A DNA stretch of 64,000 bases from Triticum aestivum (Eukaryota > Streptophyta > Magnoliopsida > Poales > Poaceae), in NCBI RefSeq assembly GCF_018294505.1, contig NC_057796.1, positions 191,421,893 to 191,485,892 of the forward strand, given 5' to 3'. Made by a program: the position numbers and the translations under genes. The notes beneath the pieces are model-generated. The model saw only the letters and a program-made list of their open reading frames with translations, made no database searches and was not told where the DNA came from. This document shows, in pieces, positions 46,292-59,400 of this stretch (positions are counted from its first letter, which is position 1; every line of letters begins with the position of its first letter).

Positions 46292-47896
46292 GATTGAAAC
46301 TTCTAACTCAAGTTTTTCTTCAAACGATTTCATCATAGCATCCACGATATGTTTAGTAAAAGCCTTATTTTGATTATAAGCATGAGGTTAATTTAGCATG
46401 ATTGCAACAAGGAAATACAATCTATTAAAGAACAATTATCATAATTGAAATCTCTGAAATCTAAAAGAGTTGGTTCATCACTACTTAAAGTTTTGACCTC
46501 GCCAATCCCACTTTTATCAATTTTCTCGTTAAGATCTTCACCCTCCAAATTATTGGGATGCCTTCTAGCTAAAGTTAACTCGTATCCATTGCCATCTTTA
46601 TCAAGTTTTATATTATCAAACAAAGATCAATAGGAGTCACACCAATCACTTTAAGATCTTCATCATATTATCACAAAATCTAGAAGAACCTACTTTTTCT
46701 AGCCAATCTCTCTTAGCACACATCTGAGTGGTTCTCTCCCTACTTTTATTAATATAAATTTGAATATCTTTCAGAGATTCATTAAAATCAATCATGGGTG
46801 GCATAGATCTAATCTTAAAAGAATCAATCTCATGAGAAATTCTATCAACGTTTCTAGCCTAATCATCAATCTGAAGCAATTTTTCTTCAACCATAGCATT
46901 GGAAATCTTTTGAGAGTTAATGAAACCTTTAATATTATTCTCAAGATCAAAGGGTATTTTATTATAATTTCCATAAGAATTGTTGTAGGAATTACCATGA
47001 TTATCTGAGGAATTACTAGGAAACGGCCTAGGGTTGAAGTTTCCTCTATATGCGTTATTACCAAAATTGTTCCTACCAACAAAATCACATCCATAGATTC
47101 ATTATTATTCTCAATCAAAGTGGACAAAGGCATATCATTAGGATAAATAGGAGCACTCTTACTAGCAATCATTTCATAACTTCATCCATCTTTCCACTCA
47201 AAGTATTAATTTCTTCAATCGCATGCACTTTTTTACTAGTAGAAGATCTTTCGGTATGCCATTGAGAGTAATTTGCCATAATATTATCTAGGAGTTTAAT
47301 AGCTTATCCTAATGTGATTTCCGTAAAAGTACCTCCTGCAGCGGAATCTAAAAGATTTCTAGATGCAAAATTCAATCCAGCATAAAAAAATTGTATGATC
47401 ATCCATAAACTTAAACTATGAATAGGGCAATTTATTATCATCAATTTCATCCTCTCCCAAGATTGCGCAACATGTTCATGATCAAGTTGCTTAAAATTCA
47501 TTATATCGTTCCTAAGGGAGATGATCTTAGAGGGAGTAAAATACTTGGAAATAAAAGCTTATTTACACTTATTCCATGAATCAATACTATTTTTAGGCAA
47601 AGATGAAAACCAAGTTTTAGCACGATCTCGTAGTGAGAATGGAAATAGCTTCAATTTAAGAATATCATTATCCACATCTTTTTCTTTTTCATATCCCACA
47701 ACTCAATGAAAGTATTTAAATGGGATGCAACATCTTCATTAGGACTACCAGAAAATTGTTCTTTCATAACAAGATTCAACAAAGCGACATTAATTTCATA
47801 AGATTCCGCACTAGTGGCAGGAGCAATTGGAGTACTAATAAAATCATTATTGTTAGTGTTGGAAAAGTCACACAACTTGGTATTTTCTTGAGACAT
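46292..47896 (-). pseudogene. gag: Family C gag, decayed
   Basis: ATG at 47896 (MSQENTKLCDFS), then INVALLNLVMKEQFSG and NEDVASHLNTFIEL. Beyond a frameshift near 47690 the sense continues in other frames: MNFKQLDHEHVAQSWERMK, FASRNLLDSAAGGTFTEIT, then a low-complexity part and HPNNLEGEDLNEK near 46550. Many stops and shifts. Athila gag packages the element RNA; this copy cannot be translated as one protein. Confidence 0.8.
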
Positions 47897-48127
47897 CGTG
47901 ACAAAGCAGGCAATCTAGCACACAAGCAAACAAAAAGCAAATGAAAAGATGAAGGTGAATAAAAGGGCTAATATTTTTATGTTTTTTCTGAAAACATTTT
48001 AGAAGTGGGGAGAGGAAAACGAGAGGAAAATGGAAAATAATGTAAGTCCAAGAGATGAGAGTTTACGATAGGTACTTAGTAGGCTTGATGTAGAACCTCC
48101 CCGGCAGCGGTGCTAGAAATTCTTCCC
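47897..48127 (-). other. Family C leader with PBS
   Basis: PBS at 48097-48114: minus strand AGCACCGCTGCCGGGGAG, a degraded form of the tRNA-Asp-type TGGCGCCGTTGCCGGGGA common to Athila elements. The remaining leader is AT-rich and noncoding. Confidence 0.7.
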
Positions 48128-49703
48128 GCTACCACTTGAGCTTGCGTTGATTTTTCCCTTGAAGAGGAAAGGGTGATGCAGCAAAGTAGAGATAAGTAGT
48201 TCCTTAGTTAAAAACCAAGGTATCAATCCAGTAGGAGGCACAAGCAAGTCCCCAATAGATGCACCTGCACAAACTAACAAACACTTCCACACAACGCGAA
48301 AAAGGGGTTGTCAATCGTTTCAAGGTCACTTGCAAGAGTGAGATCTAATAGAGATAGATATAAAAGATAAGTAAAAGGAAAAATAAAGTAAATATAAATA
48401 TATTGCAGCAAGGTTTTTTTTTGGGTATTTGGTTTTATAGATCTAAAAATAATATGATAGAAAATAGACCCGAGGGCCATAGGTTTCACTAGAGGTTTCT
48501 CTCTCGAAGAAAGCATACGGTGGGTAAACAAATTAATGTTGAGCAATTGATAGAAAAGAGCAAAGTGATGACGATATCTAAGGCAATGATCATGAATATA
48601 GGCATCACGTCCGTGACAAGTAGACCGACTCCTACCTGCATCTACTACTATTACTCCACACATCGACCGCTATCCAGCATGCATCTAGAGTATTAAGTTC
48701 ATAAGAACGGAGTAATGCCTTAAGCAAGATGACATGATGTACAGGGATATATCCAATCAATATGGTAAAACCCCCATCTTTTTATCCTTAATGGAAACAA
48801 TACAAATACATGCCTCGCTACCCCTACTATCACTGGGTGAGGAGATCGCAAAATTGAACCCATCACAAAGCACCTCTCCCATGGCAAGACAAACCAATCT
48901 AGTCGGCCAAACCAAATCGATAGATCGGAGAGAAATACAAAGCTATCTTAATCATGCATAAAAGAGTTCAGAGAAGATTTAAATAATATTCATAGATTAT
49001 CTGATCATAAATCCACAATTCATCGGATCTCAACAAGCGCACCACAAAAGAAGATTACATCGAATAGATCTCCAAGAACATCAAGGAGAACATTGTATTG
49101 AAGATCAAAGAGAGAGAAGAAGTCATCTAGCTACTAGCTATAGACCCGTAGGTCAGTGGTAAACTACTCACACATAATCGGAAGGGCGGCAAAGTTGGTG
49201 TAGTGGCCCTCCATGAACGAATCCCCGTCCGGCGGAGTGCCGGAAAAGGCCCCAAGATGGGATCTCACGAGAACAGAAGCTTGCGGCGGCGGAAAAGTAT
49301 TTTTGGTGTGCCCGCTGATGTAAGGGGAATATTTGGGTATTTATAGAGTAGAGATTAGGGTTAGAAGGGCCATGGGCGGCCCCACAAGCATAGGGGCACG
49401 GGGCGCCCCCTAGGGCTTCTGGCCCCCCTCTCGGGTCTTCTGGCCTCTCCCCGAAGATTCGTGGTTGTCTTTCGATCCAAGAAAAATCCTCAAAAAATTT
49501 CATTCCATTTGGACTCCGTTTGGTATTGATTTTCTGGAAAAGACAAAAACAAGGAAAAAACAACACCTGGCACTGGGCATGAGGTTATTTAGTTAGTCCC
49601 AAAAAAGATATAAAGTAGCATATTAATGCATATAAAACAGACAAGATTGCTAATATAATAGCATGGAACAATAAAAAATTATAGATACATTGGAGACGTA
49701 TCA
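48128..49703 (-). repeat. Family C 5' LTR
   Basis: About 1576 bp. The minus strand starts TGATACGTCTCCAATGTATC (49703) and ends near GCTGCATCACCC...GGTAGC (48128, boundary uncertain by ~15 bp). ORFs in it are short and not conserved. Confidence 0.78.
49338..49345 (-). promoter_or_regulatory. Putative TATA box in family C LTR
   Basis: Minus strand TATAAATA about 360 bp from the LTR start, a usual distance. Confidence 0.55.
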
Positions 49704-50048
49704 GGAGCCTGCTCACGACATCGACGCACATGCGCACTTTGCTGCCCTCCGTAGGGCGGCAGCTGAACTGACGGAACGCACAGGGCGACGCTCGCTGCGC
49801 ATGGCCTGAGCTTCCTGCAGCTTGTGAATCTCCTAGGCGATGAACTCTCGTGCTTCTAGCGCCTGCACCATGCTCCTTGCTTGCGGGGGTGCGCACGCCT
49901 CTAAGTGGTGCCCAAGCACCTCCCTTGGCACACTGGTCAGGTCGGACCCCTTCCAGGTGGAAGCCCCCGAGCCCAGCCGAAGGGAGGCTCCGGGCGCGCC
50001 TTCCTATGCGGGAGGAAGACAAGCCCCAGCGGCAAGGGCGGGGCCCTG
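49704..50048 (-). pseudogene. Fragment D: gypsy pol remnant (start of RT)
   Basis: Minus strand reads KGSDLTSVPREVLGHHLEAC then MVQALEAREFIA, a TAG, and EIHKLQEAQAM. This lines up with the RT start of family B (ASDIPGVPREVIEHHL; ALERQEFITEEIRKLEAAG) but is clearly a different family. GC-rich, unlike the adjacent family C LTR. Cut at both ends by later insertions or recombination. Confidence 0.65.
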
Positions 50049-50120
50049 CACTATAAAAAATACACTTCTGTGATGATACGTGTTTGTCATAGTAGGTCAA
50101 GTTTTCTGTCATGCATGTAC
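50049..50120 (+). mobile_element. CACTA-like transposon terminus
   Basis: Begins CACTATAAAAAATACAC, then GATGATACGTGTTTGTCATA, similar to termini of Triticeae CACTA elements as I remember them. Only 72 bp remain before the LTR of element E. The other terminus is not seen in the window. Confidence 0.5.
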
Positions 50121-53100
50121 TGTCACAACCCTAGTAAGTTCTTGCATTAAAGTGAAGCATCATGTTTAAAATTTATAGAAACTTGAAATGGGGATGAACC
50201 AAACACCAAACCCCCAGCACCACTTAAACCAACTAGGGTTACTAAAATGTTTTCCCAATGAACCTGAAATGCCCTTCAAAAATGTTCATCACTTTTGTCT
50301 TGGTCTAGAACCTCTGACAAAAATGGTGCACACTTTTCTAGGACATCATAAGGTCACTGGATTAAATCATATGCTATTTGCATTTGGACATTTAAATGCT
50401 ATAAAATATTTTAAATGTCCAAATAATCTGAAACCAAAATGTTTCCTGTTGGATATATTCTATACAGTGGGCATGAGTAGTTTGATAATTTTTGAAAGTG
50501 CTTAGGCATTTTTAGAAAAGCCATAAACCTACAAAAAGAAAAGAAAGACAAAATAAAAAGGGAAACTAACTTACCTGGGCAAACCCACTAGCCGGCCCAC
50601 CTCGCGGCCCAGCACTGTGCTGGCCCGCGCCAGCCAGCTGCTTCCTCCCCGCTAGGCAGGCAGGGAGGTGACGCCGGCCCGCGCGAGCTCGCCACGGCGC
50701 CAGCTGCTTGCCGCTCGAGCTGCTGGACGCCTGGACGTCCTCCATGTCGTCGCCCCGACACCCTGGACACCTCACTTTACCCCCAGCGCCTCTCTCCCGC
50801 TCTTCCCCACCATGGCCGACGCAGCCGCAGCCGCACCACCGTCGTAGCTGCGGCCACCGTTGACTCCACGCCGTCTTGCCGTGTCCAGAAGCTCCGCCGC
50901 CCTCCTCTCCATCGAGCAGACCGAGCCCCGAGTGCTCGTTCGCCTCGGAGCCACCGCCACGACCTCGCCCGACCACGCCGTCGCCGGAGATCCCTTTCGC
51001 CATCACGCCTGCACCAGCTCGTCCCCGACCTCGCCGACTAGCTCGCTGAGACCACCATGAGCTTCTACCTCTCCCCATCCTCTCCGTTCTCGCTGCCGTC
51101 CTCTGCGGCGACTGCAACAAGCACCACCGCACACACCGCTGCCTGAGCTCGTTGCCGACGCAGCTCCGGCCACCCAACGGCCACGCCACCGTGTCCACTG
51201 ACCTCAGTGCACCTCATAGGCCACGTAGGAGCTAGCCACGTCCCTCCAGGACCACAGCAACGACGAGTTTGGCCTCGCCCGAACTCCGGCAGCCGCAAAG
51301 CTCGTCGTCGGCGTCGTTTCCGGCGACCTTGAGGTCAACCACCACCACCCCTCGACGCGGCTTGCTCCCAGCTGCACGTAGGTGGCCTCCGCCGTCCATT
51401 TGGTCGCCGGAGGGCGAAACCCGCACCCTCTGCCGCATCTGGACGTTGCCGCCGGCTAAAAGCCGGCGAGTCAGCCCAGTTTGACTAGGGATTTTACTCC
51501 CTTGGGTCACCGACATGTGGGCCCTGCCTTTTGGTCAAACCTAGCTTAGTGTTAAACTAATCCTAACTAAGTTAGTTAACTAACAGTGACACTGACCAGT
51601 GGGTCCCACTGGTCAGGTTTGACCTGGACCGCCCAGTTGACCTGCTGATGCAATGCTGACACAGTAACTCATTTTCTGGACTTTTTTCTTATTCAAGAAA
51701 TTTCAGAAATTAGTGCTAACTTCAAAAATTCATAGAAATTAATCAGTAACTCCAAATGCAAAGTGTTATATATGAAAAATGACCAGAAAAATCCAATCTA
51801 TCCATCTGTGCTAGTTTCATGCATGTTTAAACAAGTTAACTTGCTGTTTAGTGAAAAACCTGATAAAGCACTATTTAAGATCACAAATGAGTTTGGGGTT
51901 GAACTTTGGTTCAAAATGGCTCAAACCCATCTGGTTGTAGTTGCATTAGCCCAACACACTCATATTGCCATGTCATGTGCATGCATCATATTGTTGCATA
52001 TCGCCATGTATTGATTGTGTTACCGGTGTAATCTCTGTGGTAGGTTCTGCTCCCGAGGATATTCACGAGTATCCAGTTGAAGGGCAGTACCCCTCGACCA
52101 CTTTGTCAGGCAAACAAAACCCCCTTGTTCATTCCGATACAATCCCACTCTCTCGCTCCTGCTCTCTTTTACTGCATTAGGACAACAATGATTCAACTGT
52201 TCCATGTTGCGGTAGTTGAACCCCTTTTTCCTCTGCATGACCTGTCATTGCCACAGTAAATAGATGAAACCCACTAGCATGAGTAGGAGTTGTTTGAGCC
52301 CTGATGTGCTTACTCATTCATGCTTGTTTGTCATGCCTGCTACTGCTTAGAGTTGAGTCAGGTCTGATTCATCGGGGGTGAATTGGAGGTGTGTGAACAT
52401 GTCCTAACCGTTCAGAGCTAAGTGTGTGAACACGATTTGGTAAAGGTATCGATGAGAGGCCATGTAGGAGTACATGGTGGGTTGTTTCATTGAAGCCGTC
52501 CTTAGGAACTGAGTTCTGTGTTTGTGATCCATGAACAGCTACTACCACACGTTGGGCCCTGAAATATGACCCCGCTTGACTTATTAACCCCCCTTGTCCT
52601 TTGTCCAGGAGGTGCAACTAGTTTCTGGTGTTTGTAGTATGCTGGAGGCTGTGCGCAGCGCTAACCCGAGGGGTGGGCTGTGATGCGGTAGGCACATGGC
52701 ACGGTGTACCGGGCGCCCGTTTGGTGTCTCGGGAACCCTGCACACATCGTTCGGGGCCGTAAGTGGAAACCTCGGTCGGACTCCCTTCGGATGGAACCTG
52801 AATAGGCGATAAACCTGGACTAGGGACTTGTGTGGTTAGTCAGGTAGTGGTCTACACCCACGTCGGCTTTCGCTTGAAGTCTGCCGAGCACATGTCGTGT
52901 GCAGACGCTAAGTGGTGGAAACATGTGTGAAGAAGTACACCCCTGCAGGGTTATAAATGATTTATTCGAATAGCCGCGTCCGTGGTAAAGGACTTCTGGG
53001 TTGCCTATATAGTTCATAGACAAGTGAAAGTGGATACTCTAAAATGCGCAAGATAAGCGTGACTGCTATGGATGGCGTTCTCGTAGGGAGACGGGAGCAG

Positions 53101-54199
53101 ATCCATAGTGGTGTATTGATATGGTGAATATGTGGACTCGTGTGCGCCACTTCAAAAGAGTTACTTGCAGTCGTAGTTTAGGATAGCCACCGAGTCAAAG
53201 CTGGCTTGCTGTAGTTAAACTCCACCACCCCCTTTGTTGATACCGATGCATATGTAGCTAGTTCTGATGTAAGTCTTGTTGGGTACATTTGTACTCACGT
53301 TTGCTTAATTTATGTTTTGCAGAGAGACTTCAGTCTCGCTAGTAGTTCCGCGTGGACTTCGACGTTTAGCTTGTTACCTCAGCTATGATCTTGTGCCCTC
53401 GGCAGGGTCTTGTAGATAGTTAGGCTTCTCAGCCTTTTTCATTTGTAGTTGTCTGTACTTAGACAGGTTTATGCTTCCGCTTGATGCTTGAATGCTCTGT
53501 ATGTTGGGTCATGAGACCCATGTTTGTAATACTTGGTTCCTTAGAGCCTAATGAATAAATACTTTGAGTCGTAGAGTTTTGCTGTGATGCCATGTTGTAT
53601 TTACACATATCGATCATATTGTGTGTATGATTGAAATGCTTGGTATGTGTGGGATCCGACAACCTAGTTGTCTATTCTTGGTAGCCTCTCTTATGGGGAA
53701 ATATAGTCTGGTGCTTCCACTGAGCCATGGTAGTCTGCTACAGCCCGGTTTACTGGAGTCCTGCTAGCCCAGTTACTACTGCTCCGGAACACCTAGACTG
53801 GCCGGCATGTGTCCTACTTCATTCCTGTGTCTGTCCCTTCGGCGAAATGTCACGCGGTGACTTCCAGAGTCCTGCTAGCCTGCTACAGCCCGGGTTCCCG
53901 GAGTCCTGTTAGCCCAGTTGCTACAGCCCGGATTCACACACTGATGACCGAGACGTTCGAGGCTGGTCATGTATGCCTATCCTCGTAAGTTAGTGCCACT
54001 TTGGGTTCACGACTAGTCATGTCGGCCCGGGTTCTTTGTCATATGGATGCTAGCGACACTATCATATACGTGAGCCAAACGGCGCAAACGGTCCCGAGCC
54101 AGGTAAGGTGGCACCCGTGGGAATACCGTGCGTGAGGCCTCAAAGTGATATGATGTGTTACATGCTAGATCAGTGTTACTTAGGATCGGGGTCCTGACA
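50121..54199 (+). repeat. Family E 5' LTR
   Basis: 4079 bp, TGTCACAACC to GGTCCTGACA, immediately followed by the PBS. AT-rich ends flank a GC-rich middle (50580-51480). 53720-53940 has short imperfect repeats built on GGAGTCCTGCTAGCC and CTACAGCCCGG. Plus-orientation gypsy LTR of the long type. No credible gene inside. Confidence 0.88.
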
Positions 54200-54203
54200 G
54201 CTT

Positions 54204-54221
54204 TGGTATCAGAGCCTGACT
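54204..54221 (+). other. PBS, family E
   Basis: TGGTATCAGAGCCTGACT, with a perfect 12-base match to the initiator-Met tRNA end, 4 bp after the LTR. Confidence 0.92.
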
Positions 54222-55163
54222 GCCTGTAGGATTACCAAGCCAAACTGGTCGAAGTTGAGTCTATAAATTCTTTTGTTATGTAAGGGAATTTATTGTGGAA
54301 GGGAACATAAGGCTCTTTTTACTCCTTTACCGTATGCCCTTCTGATCTGAGTCAACCTCTTCTCTTCTACGGGGATTAAGAACTAGGCTTCTCATCTTTC
54401 TATCAGGATCACCTGTTACTAATCCGTAGACTTATAGGATTGTTGGTTTCAAGCCTCAGTTCAGTTCCTACTACTTCCGTATGTTCATAGCTGGCCTCAG
54501 AACCTTGTTATTGTGATGCTAAGTGGTTACGCCACTATTTGCAGGATGTCTCAAATCTTTTTGAGAATTTACAGCCGTTATGTTGTCAGAGTCATCCCCG
54601 GTCTCTAAATAGTCTCATGCATTTGCAAATCCCTTCTTCCCATTTCCGATGTCCTTTTGGGCCAGATTAAGCACACCAAACGGTTTGTTGAGGTACTCCG
54701 TTGCCTCGGCGTATATGTTGAAGCCATTATTATGACCCTAGTCGTCTTAGAGAACAGCTCAGTAATCTAGCAATGCTTTGTATCCCCAGTGTGATGATTC
54801 TGGCCATCATTCTCGAAAGCATCCCGTGATGCTACTTAGTAGTAGGTATTCTACTCCTGGGTTTTTGAGCCCAAAATTCACCCTACTTACTTCATGTTGA
54901 TAGTGTTTTCTAGTTCCTTTAGGATATTAGTAACCTTTGGGATAGTCCTCAAGGTCCGTGGTAAATCCTTCTTCCAATACCATGGACTACTTATGGCAGA
55001 AGTTCCTTGTTGAACCAAAACATCACAATAAGAGTGCTCTTGATGAGTTCTCCATTCTGCATTGTGAATCTGCCAGTCCTACCTTTCTGCATGGATTATT
55101 TGGAAGAAATATGTTGAACTTGTTTGACATACTAAATCTATGCATCCGCAACTCAGAAAACCA

Positions 55164-55357
55164 TATGTTCCTTTGAGTTGTCTGTCTTTAGTTGTATTCT
55201 GACCTCTGTCTATCAATTGATAGTCAGGACTAGTTGTGCATTCGTGTTATCGATCCCTATTATGTTCCTTTGAGTTGTCTCTCTTTAGTTGTATTATGAT
55301 CTCTGTCTATCAATTGATAGCCAGGACTAGTTGTGCATTCGTGTTATCGATGCCTAT
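55164..55357 (+). repeat. 97 bp direct tandem duplication
   Basis: Copies 55164-55260 and 55261-55357, both starting TATGTTCCTTTGAG and differing at about five positions. Inside the decayed E body. Confidence 0.9.
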
Positions 55358-56084
55358 TATTCTTGTGGTCCGTCAAGCCATTCTATTCCGGAATGACTAG
55401 GAGAAACAAACTCCAACACCTCATCCATTGCTTGGACTGGTCAAAGTAGTTGTATTCCGCAGATCAAATGCCAAACCAGCTTTTGTTCTGTTCTACCTTG
55501 GAGTATTACCCTATTTATGTCAAGAATATCATAGGAATTGCACCATCTCTTATGAATTCTTGATGCAGTGATACTTCTCACCATCATCATTCATTCCTCG
55601 GTCCTCGTGTTGTAGCAACCGGTATGCCGACAAGTGAACCATGATGTGTGAAATCAATACTCCTAGCAACTGTGTTGCTTGGTAGTTAATGGACATTAAT
55701 ATCATTCTTAGCGTATTGGTTATCGAATCACTATTCTAGGATTGATCGTGCTACCTTGTCCTTATTTCTGGTGCACTCCTCAGTCTTTGAGTTAGGATTG
55801 AATCCCTTGCTCTTTTGATCATATCATCTTGTCTCGAAAGCAAGATTGCTCCCAAGCTTAATAACATATCGGTGGTTCGTGATTTTCCAATTATCTTCTC
55901 AGAAGTATTGCCAGGTTGTCCCCTGGCTATTATGTTTTTCTCGTGATCAGGTTGGTTCTCTTATAAACCACCCCTTCTCCAAGAAATTGTGTTGGATATC
56001 CCTGAGCTAGTTGGTTAAGCCAAACAACAACTTGGAGAGTTGGAAGATAAAAGCTTGTCTGACTTAGTTCATGTTAAGGGATAT

Positions 56085-56101
56085 CTTTGTGTGTGTGTGT
56101 T
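56085..56101 (+). repeat. Short GT microsatellite
   Basis: About six to seven GT repeats within element E. Confidence 0.8.
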
Positions 56102-56458
56102 GAAAAAAGATGATATCTTCATCGATTGGTCCTTGTGATCAGTTGTTGGACCTATTGTCTTATCCAATACTTGATTTGAGTATGGGCTATCGTCAAATCA
56201 ACTCAGAACCAATGATATTCGTAATGTTGTCTTTTAGAGAAAAGGCCATAGCCCGACTTTATAAATAAAGCCACAAGGCAGAGTCACAAGCCCAACATCA
56301 ACAAAAGGTGAAGCCAGCAATAAAACATGACAACAGTGCTAGGGACCAATAGCAAGAAAGTATTAGGGGTACATGGCAACCTGCCAGACACGGCACACAT
56401 GCCAGAGAAGAAGTAGACACCGCCAGCAACGAAGACAACGAAACATCGACATGAAAGA

Positions 56459-59400
56459 TCAGGCTCCAGGGTCCTGCCCAGAAATAGAAGACGCCGAGGC
56501 CCGAATTTTAGATATGAGCAGGTCCAGCGCTCCCCGATCGTCCTCCTTAGTCAATGATATCCACTGCTACAAGAAGATACAAGATTTGAAAAGAGCGTCA
56601 GCAGCCTTAGATGGGAAGATATGCTCGATCATAAATTTGTTCCTAATCGTCCACAAAGACTAGCAGATCGCACCCAGGCCAACCCAGAAAACCCTCTTAG
56701 TCACCCCAACCAGCGAGTGGGCAAGGTTTCTCAACTCATAAAAGGAGGAGGGATTCCAAGAAACCTAGAGCCAGGAGCGGACACAACTCCAGACCAGCTT
56801 AGCCAACACGCAATGAAAAAAGATATGATTCGTATCCTCCACGGCACCGCATAGGGCATAGAATGCCGATCCCGGCCTGTTCCTCTTACGAATTTGGTCG
56901 GCCGTAGGGAGACGGCCTCTAAAGGCCTGCCAGAGGAAGATTTTAATCTTAGGAGGAACTTTCGACCACCAAATGCAGGAGAATCTATTCGAAGGGGAAC
57001 CTCCGATGAGCCTAGAGTACAAGGATTTAACTGTAAATCGACCAGAAGGAGAATGAGGCCAGATCACCGTATCCGGCGTCTCCAAGAGCAAGGGGAAGAA
57101 GGCAGAGAGTCTTTGCCAGTCATCCAACTCTTCAGGAGACAAGGAACAGCGAAAAGCCAAATCCCAATTGTTAGCCGCCACGTCCGCGATGGAGATCCCC
57201 GGATTAGGACAATACGAAAAAAGAACCGGAAAGCTAACAGCGAGAGGAGTATCACCACACCACCAATCATGCCAAAAACAAACCGAGGTACCGTTACCAA
57301 CATTGAACTTCACATGATCCAGGAATAAAGTTCTGACTTTAATAAGGTCTTTCCATAATTGGGATCCACGCCGGGCCACTGCAAACATCGGGCTAGAGTG
57401 TGGGAAGTATTTAGCTTTAAGAATAGAATACCATAAGGAACCAGCCCCATTAGTCATGATTTTCCACCACCATTTGATTAGAAGACATTTGTTCATGACC
57501 ATCGTGTTGATAATCTCTAACCCCCCAAGGTTTTTAGGCCTACACATGAGCTTCCATTTAACCAGCCTATATTTCCCTTTGTTGTCGGCAGCATTCCAAT
57601 AAAACGCACCCCTGTGCTTGTCAAAACCGGCATGAATGCCAGCCGATAAGAGATAGAAGCCCATTAGAAACATAGGGAGGGAGGAAAGGCAAGCGTTAAT
57701 CAAAGCAACTTTGCCAGCATTGGTGTTATATCTACCTCTCCAGGGGAGACCCCTGTTTCCCACCTTAGAAATAGCCGGAGCAAAATCCTTAGAGTGTAGC
57801 AGAACAGGAGAGATGGGAAGGCCCAGATATTTGAAGGGGAAGGAGCTCAGGGAACAGTTAAGCAACCTAGCCACTCTCAAGGCCTCCGCATCATCAACAC
57901 CAGTAACCAGGACCTCACTTTTGGAGAAGTTAATTTTCAGACCCGAGATGGCCTCAAAGCATAGAAGGATGAACTTGAGGTGGGCAATGCAGGCATCATT
58001 CAATTCAACCATTATAATGGTGTCATCAGCGTATTGCAAGTGAGTGACACCATCAGGGATTAGATGAGAGACCACAGGCAGGATATGACCATGCTGAGCC
58101 GCCCTAGATAGAATGCGAGAAAAGGCATCGGCCACAAAATTGAACAGGACAGGAGAAGAAGGATCCCCTTGACGCAGGCCTCTGCCATTGGTATATTTTT
58201 TACTAATATGGCCATTCACAGAGACCGCAGTGTGGCCCCCGAGGCCAACTGCATAATCCGATGAACATACGCCCCGTCAAAACCTTTCGCCAGAAGAACC
58301 TTCCTGAGAAAAGGCCAACTGACCGGATCATAGGCCTTCTCAATGTCTAGTTTTAAAATAACAGCCTTAGAATTACGAATCCTCAAGTCATGAACTATTT
58401 CATGAAGATAAAGGATGCCATCTAATATGAAGCGCCCTTTGATGAAAGCTGACTGGTAGGGGCTAATAACCCTATGCGCAACGGGAGACAGGCGGGTAGC
58501 AAAGCCCTTAGCAGGAAACTTAGCAAAATTATTGATTAGCGCAATAGGTCTGAACTAGGAGATCAGCTCAGCGCCTTTTACTTTAGGGATCAGGGTGATC
58601 ACCGCATAATTGAGGCGAGAAATATCTATAGTGCCTAAACAGAACCCCTGAATAACATTACAGATCAACTGCCTCAACTGAGGCCAAAACTTTCGGAAGA
58701 AGGGAATCGAAAAGCCATCCGGCCCGAATGCAACATTGGGGTTAGCAGAGTTAATCACATCCCAGATCTCCTTATCAGAAAGCGGCACCATCAACTCAGC
58801 ATTTTCATCGGCCGAAATTTTCATATTGTGGTCCCACAAGGTTGGGGAGATGGAAAATCCCGAGGGAGGTTTGGACCCTAATAACGAAGAGAAGAACTCC
58901 ACCACGTGAGAGAGGATCACAGACTGGTCTGAAGACCGCACACCATTAATGATCAGGCTGTTAATACCACAGCGCCTCCTCCTACCGTTAGCGATAGCAA
59001 AGAAATAAGCCGTGGGGGAATACCCTTTTAGAGTCCAATTAAACGTGCCCCGCTGGCGCCAATAGATTTCCGCCTGTTGATGCAACTGCATCAAGGCAGA
59101 TTCAAGATTGTACCGCAAAGACCACCCATCTTCAGAGAGCCCAAAAGAATCAGCTGAACGATCAAGAGCCAAGATTTGAGATTCGAGAGCGTCTTTCGAG
59201 CGACGCTCCTCTGCAGCGTGGTTACGGGACCAACCTCTAAGAAATTTGCGCAAATTGTAATAGCAAAAGTGCCATGTCATCGAGAGGACAAAAGGAGCGA
59301 GGGTTTGTGGATAGGAGGTGAGTAATCTTCGAGGCAAGCAGTTCGTAAAACCCATCAACAAGCAACCAAGAGGCATCAAATTGGAATCTGGCAGGTGGTC

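Larger units (their letters stand above)
46292..49703 (-). mobile_element. Family C: Sabrina-like Athila element, 5' part
   Basis: AT-rich. From right to left: LTR (48128-49703), degraded tRNA-Asp-type PBS, gag. Array B interrupts gag at 46292, so the rest lies left of the window. Its LTR ends and gag phrases are familiar from Triticeae Sabrina-type elements; that name is from memory of the family, not from a search. Confidence 0.8.
54222..56231 (+). pseudogene. Family E internal region, heavily decayed pol
   Basis: No open frame of note. Recognisable scraps on the plus strand: the connector VVRDFPIIFSEVLPGCP near 55875-55925, AKQQLGELEDKSL near 56010-56055, and RT DLSMGYRQI near 56170-56205. 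Their order matches a Ty3/gypsy connector and RT. Gag cannot be recognised, so either it is lost or the element is a non-autonomous derivative. The LINE enters within RT at 56231. Confidence 0.65.

Noticed and set aside
46292..48127. AT-rich stretch as possible intergenic host DNA with small genes
   Set aside because: Gag phrases (MSQENTKLCDFS, NFKQLDHEHVAQSWERM, LLDSAAGGTF) and a PBS show it is a decayed Athila-type element.
50566..51516. Possible gene in the GC-rich middle of the family E LTR
   Set aside because: ORFs on both strands are glycine/arginine-rich without domain similarity and lie fully inside an LTR.
53720..53940. Short repeats in LTR E considered as a CRISPR-like or satellite array
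   Set aside because: Repeats are few, imperfect and without regular spacers; the setting is a plant LTR.
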